Notes: generated by a model from the letters alone, not told the origin. Positions 1 through 8,715 are shown, counted from the stretch's first letter. The stretch is 64,000 bases of DNA from Deltaproteobacteria bacterium (GCA_016208165.1 JACQYL010000058.1:34455-98454); one strand, 5' to 3'. Translations and numbers: made by a program.

Positions 1-314
1 TCGGGCCACAGCGTCTCGTCGACGAATTTCTTCGGCACCCTGGCCATGACCGTTGTATAGCGCTGGCCCTTGTACCGGTAAGGCCGGATCCCGTACCGGC
101 GAAGAAGGGCGACGAACACCTTGCGCGACCACAGGTCGCCCATGGAGAACCGGTACTCGATAGCCGGCTCCTCCCTTTCCCGGCTTCGGAGCCGCTCCAT
201 AATTCGCTGCCTGGCCCGCTCCGCCGCAACCCTCTCGCCCTCGGTCGTCGCGCCGGAGAACAGGGCCTCGATGAGGATTAGCTTCTCTATGAGCCTGGCT
301 TCATCCATCCGCAT
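1..314 (-). CDS. Hypothetical protein, 3' end cut by window edge
   Basis: An open reading frame enters from the left edge on the minus strand and has no stop inside the window. It starts with ATG at 314, four bases after an AGAGGTG ribosome-binding site; a second in-frame ATG at 308 is possible. The visible 104 residues begin with a charged helical stretch (MRMDEARLIEKL), followed by an Arg/Glu-rich segment and a basic segment ending KKFVDETLWP. I do not recognise a family with confidence, and no catalytic motif or membrane segment is visible. It is transcribed away from the sigma-54 activator gene that follows. Coding status is supported by the unbroken frame, the good ribosome-binding site and a sensible residue composition. 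Confidence 0.6.
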   Translation of the reverse strand, partial: MRMDEARLIEKLILIEALFSGATTEGERVAAERARQRIMERLRSREREEPAIEYRFSMGDLWSRKVFVALLRRYGIRPYRYKGQRYTTVMARVPKKFVDETLWP

Positions 315-621
315 TGCACCTCTAGTTTCATGATCACGCCGTCGCCCTTCGTTTGGGAGGCCTTTCCGAGCCCGCTTGACATGCCGGTCCGAGTTTGCCT
401 ACACTTTTCCATCAAAAGAAAATTTGTATCCGGATCCGTATCAGGCGTCAAGGCAAGCCTGCCGATCCGCCGGCTGTTATCACCGTCATTCCGAATCGAT
501 GTTGGCCGGAAGTTCTGTTCGTCGCTCCAATTCGGATGCCGCTTTGACGGTTGTCTGTTTTTGTCCGCTTGCAACGACTGGGTTCGGCGTGATTCCGCCG
601 GATGTCGAGTAGGGAGTCAGG
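315..621. other. Divergent intergenic region
   Basis: About 307 bases between the partial minus-strand gene and the sigma-54 activator. Short reading frames here overlap each other, lack ribosome-binding sites and look like nothing known. It presumably carries promoters for both flanking genes, but no clear -35/-10 or -24/-12 pair is visible. Confidence 0.4.
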
Positions 622-2961
622 ATGGGCGTTCCAGAGGACGTGATGCACGAAAAGATGTTTTGTGACTACAAAACGATGTATCAGATCCTTGCGGAGAATA
701 CCTACGATTGGGAGTTCTGGCTCGGTCCCAACGGGCGGTATCTGTACGTTTCTCCGGCAGCCCTGCGCATAACGGGTTACGAGCCGAACGAATTTATTGA
801 AGACCCCCGGTTGGGCACCCGCATCATTCACCCGGACGACGTACCGGTTTTCGAGGCTCACTGGGGTGAAGTGGAAGAACACAGACAGATGGGCGAAATC
901 GAGTTGCGGGTCATCCACAAAGACGGTCGGACCGTGTGGATCAGCCATGCATGCAGGCCTGTATTTGACAAGGAGGGAAGGTACCTAGGAGTCAGGGGAA
1001 GCAACCGTGACATCACCGAACGAAAGGAGGCTCAGGAAGCGCTTCGAAAGAGCGAGAAGTTCGCGAACAAGGTGCTGACGTCCTCCCTGAACGGGCTCTA
1101 TATCTACGATCTGAAAAAGAAATTCAATATTTTCATCAATCCCGAATACACGAGAATCACCGGATACACGATCGAGCATTTCAACAGCCTGGCCCACACT
1201 ACATTCAAGTCGCTTTTCCACGAGGATGACCACACAAAGGTGGCCGCTCATGTGGAGGCGATCAGCCGCGCTCGAGATGATGACATTCTGGAGATCGAAT
1301 ACCGTTTCAGACGATCCGATGGAAGCTGGATCTGGTGTCTTTCCCGGGATTCGGTGTTCTCCCGCGATGGGGACGGATCCGTATGTCAATTCATCGGCAC
1401 GTTTCTGGATATCACGGCCCGCAGGGAAGCCGAGGAAGAGCTACGCCGGGCGAGAGACGAACTCGAGATCCGTGTAAGGGAGCGCACGGCCGAACTCAGA
1501 AAGCGGAAAGCGCTGCTGCAGGAAAAGAACGAGCTGTTGGAGATCATATTCTCGAATATGCATTTCCTGGTGGCCTACCTGAATACGGATTTCGATTTCA
1601 TCCGGGTAAACCGCGCGTATGCGGAAGCCGACGGCCGAAGTCCGGATTTCTTCCCCGGCAAGAACCACTTCGATCTTTTTCCGAACGAAGAGAACCACGC
1701 CATATTCCGAAAGGTCGTCGATTCGGGAGAGACCTACATCGCGTCCGCTAAACCGTTCGAATACCCCGAACATCCTGAACGGGGGGTGACCTACTGGGAT
1801 TGGAGCCTCTTTCCGGTTAAAGGCCCCAAGGGCGCTGTAATAGGGCTCATTTTATGCCTGGTGGATGTGACAAAGAGCAAGAAAGCCGAGGAGAAACTCC
1901 TGGAAGCAAACCAGGCCCTCGAAACACTCAAGAATCGGCTCATCGACGAGAACACATACCTCCTGGAGGAAATCAAAGTAAGCCGGAATTTCGACCAGAT
2001 TCTGGGTGAGAGCACTGCCATCAAAAAGGTGCTGAAACAGGTTGACCTGGTGTCCTCCACGGATGCGACCGTATTGATTCTTGGAGAAACCGGGACCGGA
2101 AAGGAACTCATCGCACGCGCCATCCATTCCGCCGGCGCCAGAAGCCGAAAACCGCTGATCAAAATCGACTGCGCCTCCATTCCTCCCACCCTCATCGAAA
2201 GTGAGCTCTTCGGCCACGAGAAAGGAGCCTTCACCGGCGCCACCCGGTCCCGCGAGGGGCGGCTGAGCCTGGCGGACGGAGGAACCGTTTTCCTCGATGA
2301 GATCGGTGAATTGCCCAGGGACATGCAAACCAAACTGCTGCGCGTGGTTCAGGAAGGGGAGTTTGAAACCGTAGGCAGTTCCAAGACACGCAGGGTGGAC
2401 ATACGGGTTATTGCCGCAACAAACCGGGACCTTTGGAAAGCCGTGCAGGAAGGAAGCTTTCGCATGGATCTGTACTACCGGCTAAGCGTCTTTCCCATCA
2501 AAGTGCCTCCCCTTAGAGACCGGGGAAACGACGTCGCCCTGCTCGCATCCTTCTTTGCACAACGTTTCGCCGAGAAAATGGGCCGGTGGATCGAACCCCT
2601 GTCCGAGGAATGTCTTCAACGATTGAAGGACTATGACTGGCCCGGAAACGTGCGGGAGCTTCAAAACGCGATCGAACGGGCGGTCATCACATCACGGAAG
2701 GGCGTCATCGACGGCGTTCAACTCGCGCCGGAAGCGTCATCGGTCCCCGTGGCGCAAGAAACGGATGGTTCGGAACCGTCCGGCCGGGACGTGCTCACGG
2801 TCGAACACATGCGCCGGATCGAACGGGAAAACGTTCTTCGCGCCCTCGAGGCGAGTCAGTGGCGAGTATCCGGAAAGGAAGGAGCGGCCCGCACCCTCGG
2901 GATGCCTCCCTCGACACTGAATTCGCGCATGAAGGCGCTTGGAATCAAACGGCCGGCATGA
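622..2961 (+). CDS. PAS-domain sigma-54-dependent transcriptional activator
   Basis: A bacterial enhancer-binding protein that senses a cytoplasmic signal and drives RNA polymerase with sigma-54. Domain order over 779 residues: PAS/PAC about 20-140, PAS/PAC about 145-275, a charged coiled-coil linker about 275-310, a third PAS about 305-430, an AAA+ sigma-54 interaction domain about 455-690, and a C-terminal Fis-type helix-turn-helix about 735-779. The Walker A motif GETGTGKE lies near 488, the sigma-54 contact loop GAFTGA near 535, and the Walker B region reads FLDEIGELP. There is no receiver domain, so control is likely by ligand or redox sensing through PAS rather than phosphorelay. A strong -24/-12 promoter lies 160 bp downstream, before the OsmC-like gene, and is the obvious target. 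ATG at 622 follows GGGAGTCAGG. Confidence 0.93.
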   Translation: MGVPEDVMHEKMFCDYKTMYQILAENTYDWEFWLGPNGRYLYVSPAALRITGYEPNEFIEDPRLGTRIIHPDDVPVFEAHWGEVEEHRQMGEIELRVIHKDGRTVWISHACRPVFDKEGRYLGVRGSNRDITERKEAQEALRKSEKFANKVLTSSLNGLYIYDLKKKFNIFINPEYTRITGYTIEHFNSLAHTTFKSLFHEDDHTKVAAHVEAISRARDDDILEIEYRFRRSDGSWIWCLSRDSVFSRDGDGSVCQFIGTFLDITARREAEEELRRARDELEIRVRERTAELRKRKALLQEKNELLEIIFSNMHFLVAYLNTDFDFIRVNRAYAEADGRSPDFFPGKNHFDLFPNEENHAIFRKVVDSGETYIASAKPFEYPEHPERGVTYWDWSLFPVKGPKGAVIGLILCLVDVTKSKKAEEKLLEANQALETLKNRLIDENTYLLEEIKVSRNFDQILGESTAIKKVLKQVDLVSSTDATVLILGETGTGKELIARAIHSAGARSRKPLIKIDCASIPPTLIESELFGHEKGAFTGATRSREGRLSLADGGTVFLDEIGELPRDMQTKLLRVVQEGEFETVGSSKTRRVDIRVIAATNRDLWKAVQEGSFRMDLYYRLSVFPIKVPPLRDRGNDVALLASFFAQRFAEKMGRWIEPLSEECLQRLKDYDWPGNVRELQNAIERAVITSRKGVIDGVQLAPEASSVPVAQETDGSEPSGRDVLTVEHMRRIERENVLRALEASQWRVSGKEGAARTLGMPPSTLNSRMKALGIKRPA

Positions 2962-3004
2962 CCTGACACGCTCGAAGAACGTATTCCGGTAGGACTTCCT
3001 ATCG

Positions 3005-3053
3005 AAATCTCGCTATTTTATCTCCATATCTCGCTACTAACGAAATCTCGCGA
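3005..3053 (+). promoter_or_regulatory. Three direct repeats, candidate enhancer-binding-protein sites
   Basis: Three copies of an 11-mer lie upstream of the sigma-54 promoter: AAATCTCGCTA at 3005-3015, ATATCTCGCTA at 3026-3036 and AAATCTCGCGA at 3043-3053, spaced 21 and 17 bp start to start. They sit about 70-115 bp upstream of the -24 element, the usual distance for activator sites. An AT-rich stretch (3061-3115) separates them from the promoter and could bend. Binding by the adjacent activator is inference. Confidence 0.55.
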
Positions 3054-3120
3054 TATCCCGTCTCCTTGTATATTGAAGCTAATATTCAGATATTATTAAT
3101 GAAATATGGTTTGGCCAGTT

Positions 3121-3136
3121 TGGCACGATCCATGCT
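3121..3136 (+). promoter_or_regulatory. Sigma-54 (-24/-12) promoter
   Basis: TGGCACGATCCATGCT matches the sigma-54 consensus: GG at -24, GC at -12, and exactly ten bases between them. Transcription would start near 3148, about 90 bases before the OsmC-like gene. The convergence of a sigma-54 activator gene, upstream direct repeats and this element makes it credible. Confidence 0.75.
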
Positions 3137-3238
3137 TTGTATATGGCTTAGATTGAGTGGTTGTCATGGGCTTCGATCGATGTTTGAGCATCCATAGTCG
3201 AGCGAAAGCCCTGGAGCCAAGGTTAGGAGGTGCTAAGA

Positions 3239-3808
3239 ATGGAAGCCACTGAAGAAAAAACCGTACTAGTGAACGGCATCGATACGGATATGCTTTTCAG
3301 CACCATCGATCTTATCAAGGAAAAGCCCGAGGTAGCCAAATTTAAATTCCGGGCAAAAAACAAGTGGCTGGCGGGAACCCACAGCAGGGCAACCGTGGAG
3401 GACTTTTACGGGGCCGGGAAAGAAGATCGTTCTCGACAGGAAACGGCCTTTGATCTGGATGAGCCGCCCGTACTCCTGGGTAATAATTACGGAACCAATC
3501 CGGTGGAATACCTCCTGGTGGCCTTGTCGGGTTGTCTGACCACCAGCCTGGTCGCCCACGCGGCGGCAAGGGGCATCACGGTGAAGGGAGTGGAATCCAG
3601 ATACGAGGGTGACATCGATCTGAGAGGATTTCTGGGTCTGTCGGAATATGTGCCGGTAGGGTACAGCGAGATCCGGGTGTATTTCAAGATCGACGCGGAT
3701 ATTTCAGACGAAGACAAGGAAGAACTCGTCAGGATGGCGCAGAAATACTCGCCGGTGTTTAACACGATTACCAAGTCGGCGCCGGTCAGCGTTCATCTGG
3801 AAACCTAA
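3239..3808 (+). CDS. OsmC-family protein
   Basis: A 189-residue OsmC/Ohr-fold protein, probably cytoplasmic. The family reduces organic peroxides or handles reactive sulfur using two cysteines. The first Cys is present in SGCLTTSL (residue 99), but the position of the second reads SPVFNTI (Ser171). Classical peroxidase chemistry is therefore doubtful, and it belongs with OsmC-like proteins of unknown substrate. An extra N-terminal segment of about 35 residues precedes the fold. ATG at 3239 is chosen because AGGAGG at 3225-3230 lies eight bases upstream; a GTG at 3230 would overlap that site. It is the first gene after the sigma-54 promoter and starts a same-strand series of redox-type genes running to about 7951. 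Confidence 0.85.
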   Translation: MEATEEKTVLVNGIDTDMLFSTIDLIKEKPEVAKFKFRAKNKWLAGTHSRATVEDFYGAGKEDRSRQETAFDLDEPPVLLGNNYGTNPVEYLLVALSGCLTTSLVAHAAARGITVKGVESRYEGDIDLRGFLGLSEYVPVGYSEIRVYFKIDADISDEDKEELVRMAQKYSPVFNTITKSAPVSVHLET

Positions 3809-3932
3809 CAGGCCGTTGAAAAACGATGAGATGCAAGGCGCGCAAATCCCGAGGAAAGGCGTACATAGAGTACGTCGCAGTGACGAGGGATGAAGCGCAA
3901 CACCGCAGATCGCGTTTTTCGACAGCCTGCTA
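3807..3932. repeat. Dispersed ~126-bp repeat with terminal inverted repeats (copy A)
   Basis: The ends are inverted repeats: AACAGGCCGTTGAAAAACG on the left and CGTTTTTCGACAGCCTGCTA on the right. The interior contains GTACATAGAGTACGTCGCAG, shared with copies at 39478-39615 and 43870-43996. It begins inside the stop codon of the OsmC-like gene. There is no credible protein, and the form is that of a MITE-like or REP-like element. Confidence 0.85.
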
Positions 3933-4070
3933 ACCATGGCGAGATGGAGGGAGGGGCGTTTCATTCCTTCCTCCGGTCTCAAGAACTCTGCCTTGAGATC
4001 GAGAGAGGTGGTGACTGTCAGAGCGTTTTTAATCTGAACACGGATTGAGCCTAACGCGTGGGAGGAGCAC

Positions 4071-5033
4071 ATGAGTACGCCGGATTATCGCGTCGAGACC
4101 GAACAGTATGCCAGGAGCATTGCCGGGTCCAAAAGGATCCGCTGGGATATCGAGAAGGACGTTATTCGGGGAAGAGATTTCGATTTCTCGAAAAAATTCC
4201 TTCCGGACGGCATCTCGAAAGTGGATCGACTCGAATTCCTGAACGATGACGAGCAGAGGTTTCTCAGCCGGATTCAGGGAAGGACATATTCGAACATGTT
4301 TGGATTTGTCGAGCGCTTCATCGTGGCCAAGATCCTCGAAATCACCCGCGACCATTGGCTGGGGGATCAGGTGGCCCTCGAGGCCCTGGTGCGTTTTTCC
4401 GACGAGGAGTTGAAACACCAGGAGTTGTTCCGCCGCCTGGAAACCATGATGGCCGCCGGCATGCCTCCGGGGTACAGGTTCCCGTGGGACCCCAACGAAA
4501 TTGCGGCTGCGGTCCTCGAAAAGTCGACCTGGGCCGTTATGACAATCATCTATGAAATCGAACTCTTTACCCAGGAACATTACAAGCAGAGCATCGAGCC
4601 CGAAGAGAATCTGTCCGAGCTCTACAAGGATGTATTCCTGTATCATTGGAAGGAAGAGGCGCAACACGCGTTCCTGGATGCCCTCGAATGGCCGCGCGTG
4701 GACAAAAAGTTGACTCCCGAGGAACGGGACAAGGCCGTCGACGAAGTGATCGAGCTGGTGGGGGCGGTGGACGGCATTTTAAAGAAACAGAGTGAATCCG
4801 ACGCCGGTTACTTCATCGCGAATACACGACGCACGTTCAGCGACGACCAAATCGCCCGAATTAAGAGTACGGTCCTGGGGGCCTATCGTTGGCAATACAT
4901 CTTTTCCGGAGTCGAGCATCCTCGATTTCAGGAGCTTTTCGGACGCCTGACAACGGAAACACAGCGCGAACGCGTGGGCCGGGCCCTCGCGCCATTGGCC
5001 AAAAGCGTCCCATCAAAAGCGGAAAAAGCGTGA
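4071..5033 (+). CDS. Ferritin-like diiron-site protein
   Basis: A 320-residue, mostly helical protein with two metal-binding motifs of the ferritin/RNR-like carboxylate diiron superfamily: EELKH (about residues 112-116) and EEAQH (about 199-203). Additional Glu residues in ERF and EIELF are placed to complete a four-helix site. Such proteins are oxidases, oxygenases or O2/peroxide scavengers. No signal peptide is present, so it is probably cytoplasmic. ATG follows GGAGGAG by three bases. It sits between the OsmC-like and DsrE-like genes on the same strand, which suggests a role in handling oxygen, peroxide or sulfur species. The substrate cannot be told from sequence. Confidence 0.75.
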   Translation: MSTPDYRVETEQYARSIAGSKRIRWDIEKDVIRGRDFDFSKKFLPDGISKVDRLEFLNDDEQRFLSRIQGRTYSNMFGFVERFIVAKILEITRDHWLGDQVALEALVRFSDEELKHQELFRRLETMMAAGMPPGYRFPWDPNEIAAAVLEKSTWAVMTIIYEIELFTQEHYKQSIEPEENLSELYKDVFLYHWKEEAQHAFLDALEWPRVDKKLTPEERDKAVDEVIELVGAVDGILKKQSESDAGYFIANTRRTFSDDQIARIKSTVLGAYRWQYIFSGVEHPRFQELFGRLTTETQRERVGRALAPLAKSVPSKAEKA

Positions 5034-5100
5034 AAGCGCACACGGCAAACACAAGCGTATTTTTTAACAACGAAGTATTCCAAAACAGGGAGGCGAAAAA

Positions 5101-5601
5101 ATGGAAACAAAGCGAAGAAACCTAGCCGTACTGTACGTAGTGGCGTTGTTCCTGGTCTGGTCAACCGTTTCAATCGGATCGGCTCAGGAATACGAGGCCA
5201 TGAAGGGAGTGGATAACGTCCAGGCCATGTTCGACTTCAGAGACGGCGTTCCAAAATCCGCACTCGTACACATGAAGCTGCTTCACGACACGTACAAGCA
5301 GCTTGCGGACATGAAGAAAAACCCGGTTTTCGTGGTAGTTTTCATGGGGAGTTCGGTCAAGCTGATCTCCAGTAACCAGGCCGAATTCAGCGCCGAAGAA
5401 CAGAAGGACCTCAAGGAGCTGGCGGACACCATTTCCAAGATGGCCAAGGACGGCATCGATTTTGAAGTGTGTCTCTTTGCCGCGCATGTCTTCAAGGTGG
5501 ATCCGAAATCGATTCAATCCGAAATCAAGCACGTGGGAAACGGTTGGATTTCGGAGATCGGTTATGAGGCTAGAGGCTATTCAATGGTTCCGGTGTATTA
5601 A
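5101..5601 (+). CDS. Exported DsrE-family protein
   Basis: A 166-residue protein with a cleavable signal peptide (basic METKRRN, hydrophobic 8-26, cleavage near GSA-Q at 28-29). It is followed by a DsrE/DsrF-like fold with alternating beta strands (VFVVVFMGSSVKLI) and a Cys in FEVCLFAAHVF, at the place where DsrE-type proteins often carry their sulfur-binding Cys. The family moves sulfur or persulfide; here it would act in the periplasm. GGGAGG precedes ATG at a suitable distance. It lies 67 bp after the diiron gene and 105 bp before the nitroreductase-like gene. A periplasmic DsrE homologue beside OsmC and a diiron protein points to sulfur redox stress, as inference. Confidence 0.75.
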   Translation: METKRRNLAVLYVVALFLVWSTVSIGSAQEYEAMKGVDNVQAMFDFRDGVPKSALVHMKLLHDTYKQLADMKKNPVFVVVFMGSSVKLISSNQAEFSAEEQKDLKELADTISKMAKDGIDFEVCLFAAHVFKVDPKSIQSEIKHVGNGWISEIGYEARGYSMVPVY

Positions 5602-5605
5602 CGAA

Positions 5606-5633
5606 GAGGCCGGTTCAGCCTATGTCCGGCCTC
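5606..5633 (+). other. Intergenic hairpin GAGGCCGG/CCGGCCTC
   Basis: A perfect 8-bp stem with a 12-base loop lies five bases after the DsrE-like stop codon. There is no U-tract, so it is not an ordinary intrinsic terminator. It could stabilise or attenuate transcript between the DsrE-like and nitroreductase-like genes. Confidence 0.4.
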
Positions 5634-5706
5634 AGGCCAATGGTGTTGTCTCGTGCTCGATGGAGAACGGGGGGTGTGCCCCATAAAGAGCGTCACGGGG
5701 GATAGC

Positions 5707-7002
5707 ATGACCGCGAAAGAGTTTCCGCCTGGTTTCCAGGACTTGACTACTTTTGGTTTTATCGAAGCGCTGCTCGGCCGGCGTTCCCGCAGGTTTTTCA
5801 TGGGCGGTGAGATTCCGGACGGAGTTTTCGCCTACAAGTCGAAACACAAACACCTGCCGCTCTCCGAGCTTGAAACGCTGCTGGTTGTAACTGCGTGCGG
5901 CGGCAACACCAGTTGGCATAATATGATTTACCGGGGCCAAATATACGCCCCGTATTTGTCCAACTACGCAGGGGCGGCCGGGGGGCGGACGTTTCCCTCG
6001 GCCGCGGGGTTTCACACGAGCAAGACCTTTTTTACGGACGACAAGGGGGTCTACGTGTTGGAGGCCCGGGACGCTCCGCCTTTTGCGGAACGAAACCAGG
6101 ACGGTTCCCTTGACCTGGAAACGTTGATGCAGGCCCTACGTGGCGCAATCAGGAAGATACGGAACGGGCGCCTGGGCATTCCCCCCGAGGTTCCGTATAC
6201 GGAAGCCCATAACACGTGGGTCGTCAATCATCCGGGCACGCTGCTCGTCATCCCCGTGGGAGATCTGGCCCAGCACGTGCTGCTCAATCTTTGCTACATG
6301 CTCCAAAACGGCCTGGTGTTGAAGGACGATGTCAACGGGCGGTCCATTCCGGGCATCGAGAAGTTTAACGACATAGTGGATGCGAACAATGTCTGGCCCC
6401 TGACCTTCGTGGAACAGTGGTCCATGGCCGAGCTTACCGCGGAACTCGCGACGAGCTGTTACGCCGGGGCCCTGATGCTTCAGGCCATGGGTCTGGGCGG
6501 TTGGATGTTCAACGGTCTGGACCCCTTCGCCGTGCTGGGCGCGAGCGGCGATCCCCATGCGCCCGGTCTCGGATTTCGCTACGATAAAAACGAAGCGTGG
6601 CCGTATCCGAATCCCACGGGTCTCGACGGCGTTCTGGAGGGATTCTGTCCTCCTCACTATGCGGACATGCGCGCCGCCGTGGAAGCCGTTTGTGAGAGGA
6701 AATTCGGCCCGGGCGGGCCTTTTCATCCGGATACGCCGGGTCCGTGGAAGGACTCGAGGAAAGTCAGATCCTCGGCCCAGGTCCATGACGAGGGGTTCCG
6801 GGAGTGCGTGGCGCTTCAGGCGCAGTACATACTCGACACCTTCGGGAAGTTTCCGGGCACAGTGCCTTCGATCTTTCTGATCACCTACTTGCAGGCGCAC
6901 CATCTGGACCTTGAGTTCTACGACCGGTTCTACAAGCCCGGCGTCTATCTGAATACACACGCGGCGCACATGTCCCGCTGGCATCCGAACGAGACCGCCT
7001 GA
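5707..7002 (+). CDS. Nitroreductase/SagB-like flavoprotein
   Basis: A 431-residue protein of the nitroreductase (FMN oxidoreductase) fold. RRSRRFF near residue 26 matches the Arg/Ser phosphate-binding entry of the family. ELETLLVVTACGG, GLGGWMFNGLDPFAVLG and a central ELATSCYAGALMLQAMG helix fit the FMN-binding core. It is about twice the usual length of a simple nitroreductase, as in SagB/ThcOx-type two-part proteins. The C-terminal part (HHLDLEFYDRFY... ending HMSRWHP) is His/Tyr rich. ATG at 5707 is preferred because GGGGGA lies six bases upstream; the frame can be read back to a GTG at 5653. The likely reaction is reduction or dehydrogenation of an unknown substrate with FMN. Confidence 0.75.
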   Translation: MTAKEFPPGFQDLTTFGFIEALLGRRSRRFFMGGEIPDGVFAYKSKHKHLPLSELETLLVVTACGGNTSWHNMIYRGQIYAPYLSNYAGAAGGRTFPSAAGFHTSKTFFTDDKGVYVLEARDAPPFAERNQDGSLDLETLMQALRGAIRKIRNGRLGIPPEVPYTEAHNTWVVNHPGTLLVIPVGDLAQHVLLNLCYMLQNGLVLKDDVNGRSIPGIEKFNDIVDANNVWPLTFVEQWSMAELTAELATSCYAGALMLQAMGLGGWMFNGLDPFAVLGASGDPHAPGLGFRYDKNEAWPYPNPTGLDGVLEGFCPPHYADMRAAVEAVCERKFGPGGPFHPDTPGPWKDSRKVRSSAQVHDEGFRECVALQAQYILDTFGKFPGTVPSIFLITYLQAHHLDLEFYDRFYKPGVYLNTHAAHMSRWHPNETA

Positions 7003-7135
7003 GAAACGGCCGGATAATGAAAAAGGGGAACACGATGCCGGGCGCACCGCGTCGAGTTCGTCTTAGACCGATCGGCCACACTGGGACCATGGCCGATGGA
7101 CCACGCGCCACACAAGAAAAAAGGAAATCAGGGGC

Positions 7136-7951
7136 ATGAAATCCGTAGATAAACCCACGGCGTTCGAACCGTATCGGGCCGCGCCCGATACAACGGTATT
7201 ACCCGCCTATTTTCCCATACCGGGGTTCGGGATCCTTGCGATAAACGCTTTCCTGGTCCAGGGGGCCGAACCTGTGCTGGTGGACACGGGCCTGGCGCCG
7301 TTGAGCGACGACTTCATGAATCAGCTGGCGAAGGTCATCGATCTCGAGGATCTCCGGTGGTTATGGCTCACGCACGCCGATCCGGACCACATCGGGAGCC
7401 TGCAACGCATCCTCGATGCGGCCCCCAAACTACGCGTCATCACCACTTTTCTCGCGGCCGGGAAAATGAGCCTGTTTCAGCCCATACCCTTGGATCGGGC
7501 GTATTTTCTGAATCCGGGCCAAAAGATCGATGTGGGGGACCGAACCCTCGTCGCGCTGAAACCGCCCACCTACGATGCGCCCGAAACCACCGGCTTTTAC
7601 GACGTCAAATCCGGAGCGCTTTTCTGTGCGGATTGCTTTGGCGCGCTCCTGTCCGAGCCGGCGTTTGACGCGGCCGACATTGGATCCGAACGGCTGAAGG
7701 AAGGCTTGACCACCTGGACAAAGGTGGACTCGCCCTGGCTGCACTCGGTAAACAGAAAGCTATTTGCAGGGTCGCTCGACGTTCTACGCGAACTATCGCC
7801 AAGCGTTATCCTCAGCGGCCATCTCCCCCCCGCCCATGGTGTGACCGCCGAACTGCTCGACTATCTCGAGGCCGTGCCGGAAGAAGAACCGTTTGTCGGG
7901 CCGGATCAACCGGCTCTCGAAGCCATGCTGAAGCAGGGAAAAGAAAAGTAG
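7136..7951 (+). CDS. Metallo-beta-lactamase-fold hydrolase
   Basis: A 271-residue MBL-fold protein. The metal-binding motif reads THADPDH (about residues 79-85). Further ligands are likely in GALFCADCFG (Asp) and ILSGHLPP (His). The hydrophobic opening GFGILAINAFLVQGAEPVLVDTG is typical of the fold. The arrangement resembles the beta-lactamase-like half of flavodiiron and related oxidoreductase proteins, which can bind two irons instead of zincs; there is no flavodoxin domain. ATG follows AGGGGC. It is the last gene of the same-strand redox series starting at 3239, after a 133-bp gap. The product could be a hydrolase or a diiron oxygen/NO-type reductase. Confidence 0.8.
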   Translation: MKSVDKPTAFEPYRAAPDTTVLPAYFPIPGFGILAINAFLVQGAEPVLVDTGLAPLSDDFMNQLAKVIDLEDLRWLWLTHADPDHIGSLQRILDAAPKLRVITTFLAAGKMSLFQPIPLDRAYFLNPGQKIDVGDRTLVALKPPTYDAPETTGFYDVKSGALFCADCFGALLSEPAFDAADIGSERLKEGLTTWTKVDSPWLHSVNRKLFAGSLDVLRELSPSVILSGHLPPAHGVTAELLDYLEAVPEEEPFVGPDQPALEAMLKQGKEK

Positions 7952-8071
7952 CGGTCCGGGACTCCGTCGCCATCGCATGGTCCGGTTAGGCTTGGAGCTC
8001 TTTCTTGTGACCGGACGGAGACTTCCATAAGCACCCAACAGACGGAGTTCCTCGGACCTCCACCAGCCTGC

Positions 8072-8512
8072 TCAAGACCCGAGGAGGCAGTTCTCCGAAT
8101 CATGGTGGCCCTGATAATGCCGCGCTTCGATCAAATTGCCTTCCGGATCTCGAAAATAGATGGACGGACCGGTACCGTGGGCGCCCCAACGCGGAACCGG
8201 TCCTTCCTCGATCGAGACATGGTTGGCCCGAAGTCGCTCCAACAACTCGTCCCACGCCGCCTTGGTTAAAGCCATACAGAAGTGATTCAGGTTCTCACGC
8301 CCCGGTCCCGACCGCGCGCTTTTCTCCCACATCTTCGTCGGAAACAGGTCGATGATCGTGTCCGCATTCAGCCGGACGGACGGAAACGGCGCCTTCCCTG
8401 CGCGGTATTCCTCCAGACGTTCCGTCGAAAGCGTGAGTACCTTGGAATAGAACACGATCATGGTCTCGTCGTCTTCCACGTTCAAAACGATGTGATCCAT
8501 CATGCACTGCAT
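8072..8512 (-). CDS. VOC-family (glyoxalase-like) protein
   Basis: A 146-residue protein of the vicinal-oxygen-chelate fold: MDHIVLNVEDDETMIVFYSKVL at the start, then GRENLNHFCMAL and YFRDPEGNLIEARHY near the end, which are the His/Glu-bearing strands of the two beta-alpha-beta-beta-beta modules. These proteins are metal-dependent isomerases, dioxygenases or lyases, and the substrate is not evident. The frame is open back through the neighbouring tRNA, but the start is placed at ATG 8512 because GGAGGG lies seven bases upstream. It is transcribed from just downstream of the tRNA-Met gene on the same strand. Confidence 0.85.
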   Translation of the reverse strand: MQCMMDHIVLNVEDDETMIVFYSKVLTLSTERLEEYRAGKAPFPSVRLNADTIIDLFPTKMWEKSARSGPGRENLNHFCMALTKAAWDELLERLRANHVSIEEGPVPRWGAHGTGPSIYFRDPEGNLIEARHYQGHHDSENCLLGS

Positions 8513-8638
8513 GATGCTTCCCTCCGAAGTAGCCGTAGGAGCGGCGGTTTTTACGGATTCAAATGGAGTTTTGGGGACCGAGGAACAAGGACAGAATGAA
8601 CGGATTGAATTCTCAGCTTCTGAAATTAGTGAGATGGG

Positions 8639-8715
8639 TGGTGGCGGTGCAGGGACTTGAACCCCGGACACTGCGGATATGAGCCGCATGCTCTGACCAG
8701 CTGAGCTACACCGCC
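8639..8715 (-). tRNA. tRNA-Met (CAU), CCA encoded
   Basis: Read on the minus strand, the gene folds as a complete cloverleaf: acceptor GGCGGTG pairing with CACCGCC, D-arm GCTCAGCTGGTCAGAGC, anticodon stem TGCGG/CCGCA with loop CTCATAT (anticodon CAU), and T-arm with GGTTCAAGTCC. Discriminator A and an encoded CCA end the gene. The acceptor sequence fits elongator tRNA-Met; a tRNA-Ile with modified CAU cannot be fully excluded. Confidence 0.95.

Noticed and set aside
8513..8689. Extended N-terminus of the VOC protein to 8689
   Set aside because: It would run through the tRNA-Met gene; ATG 8512 has a good GGAGGG site.
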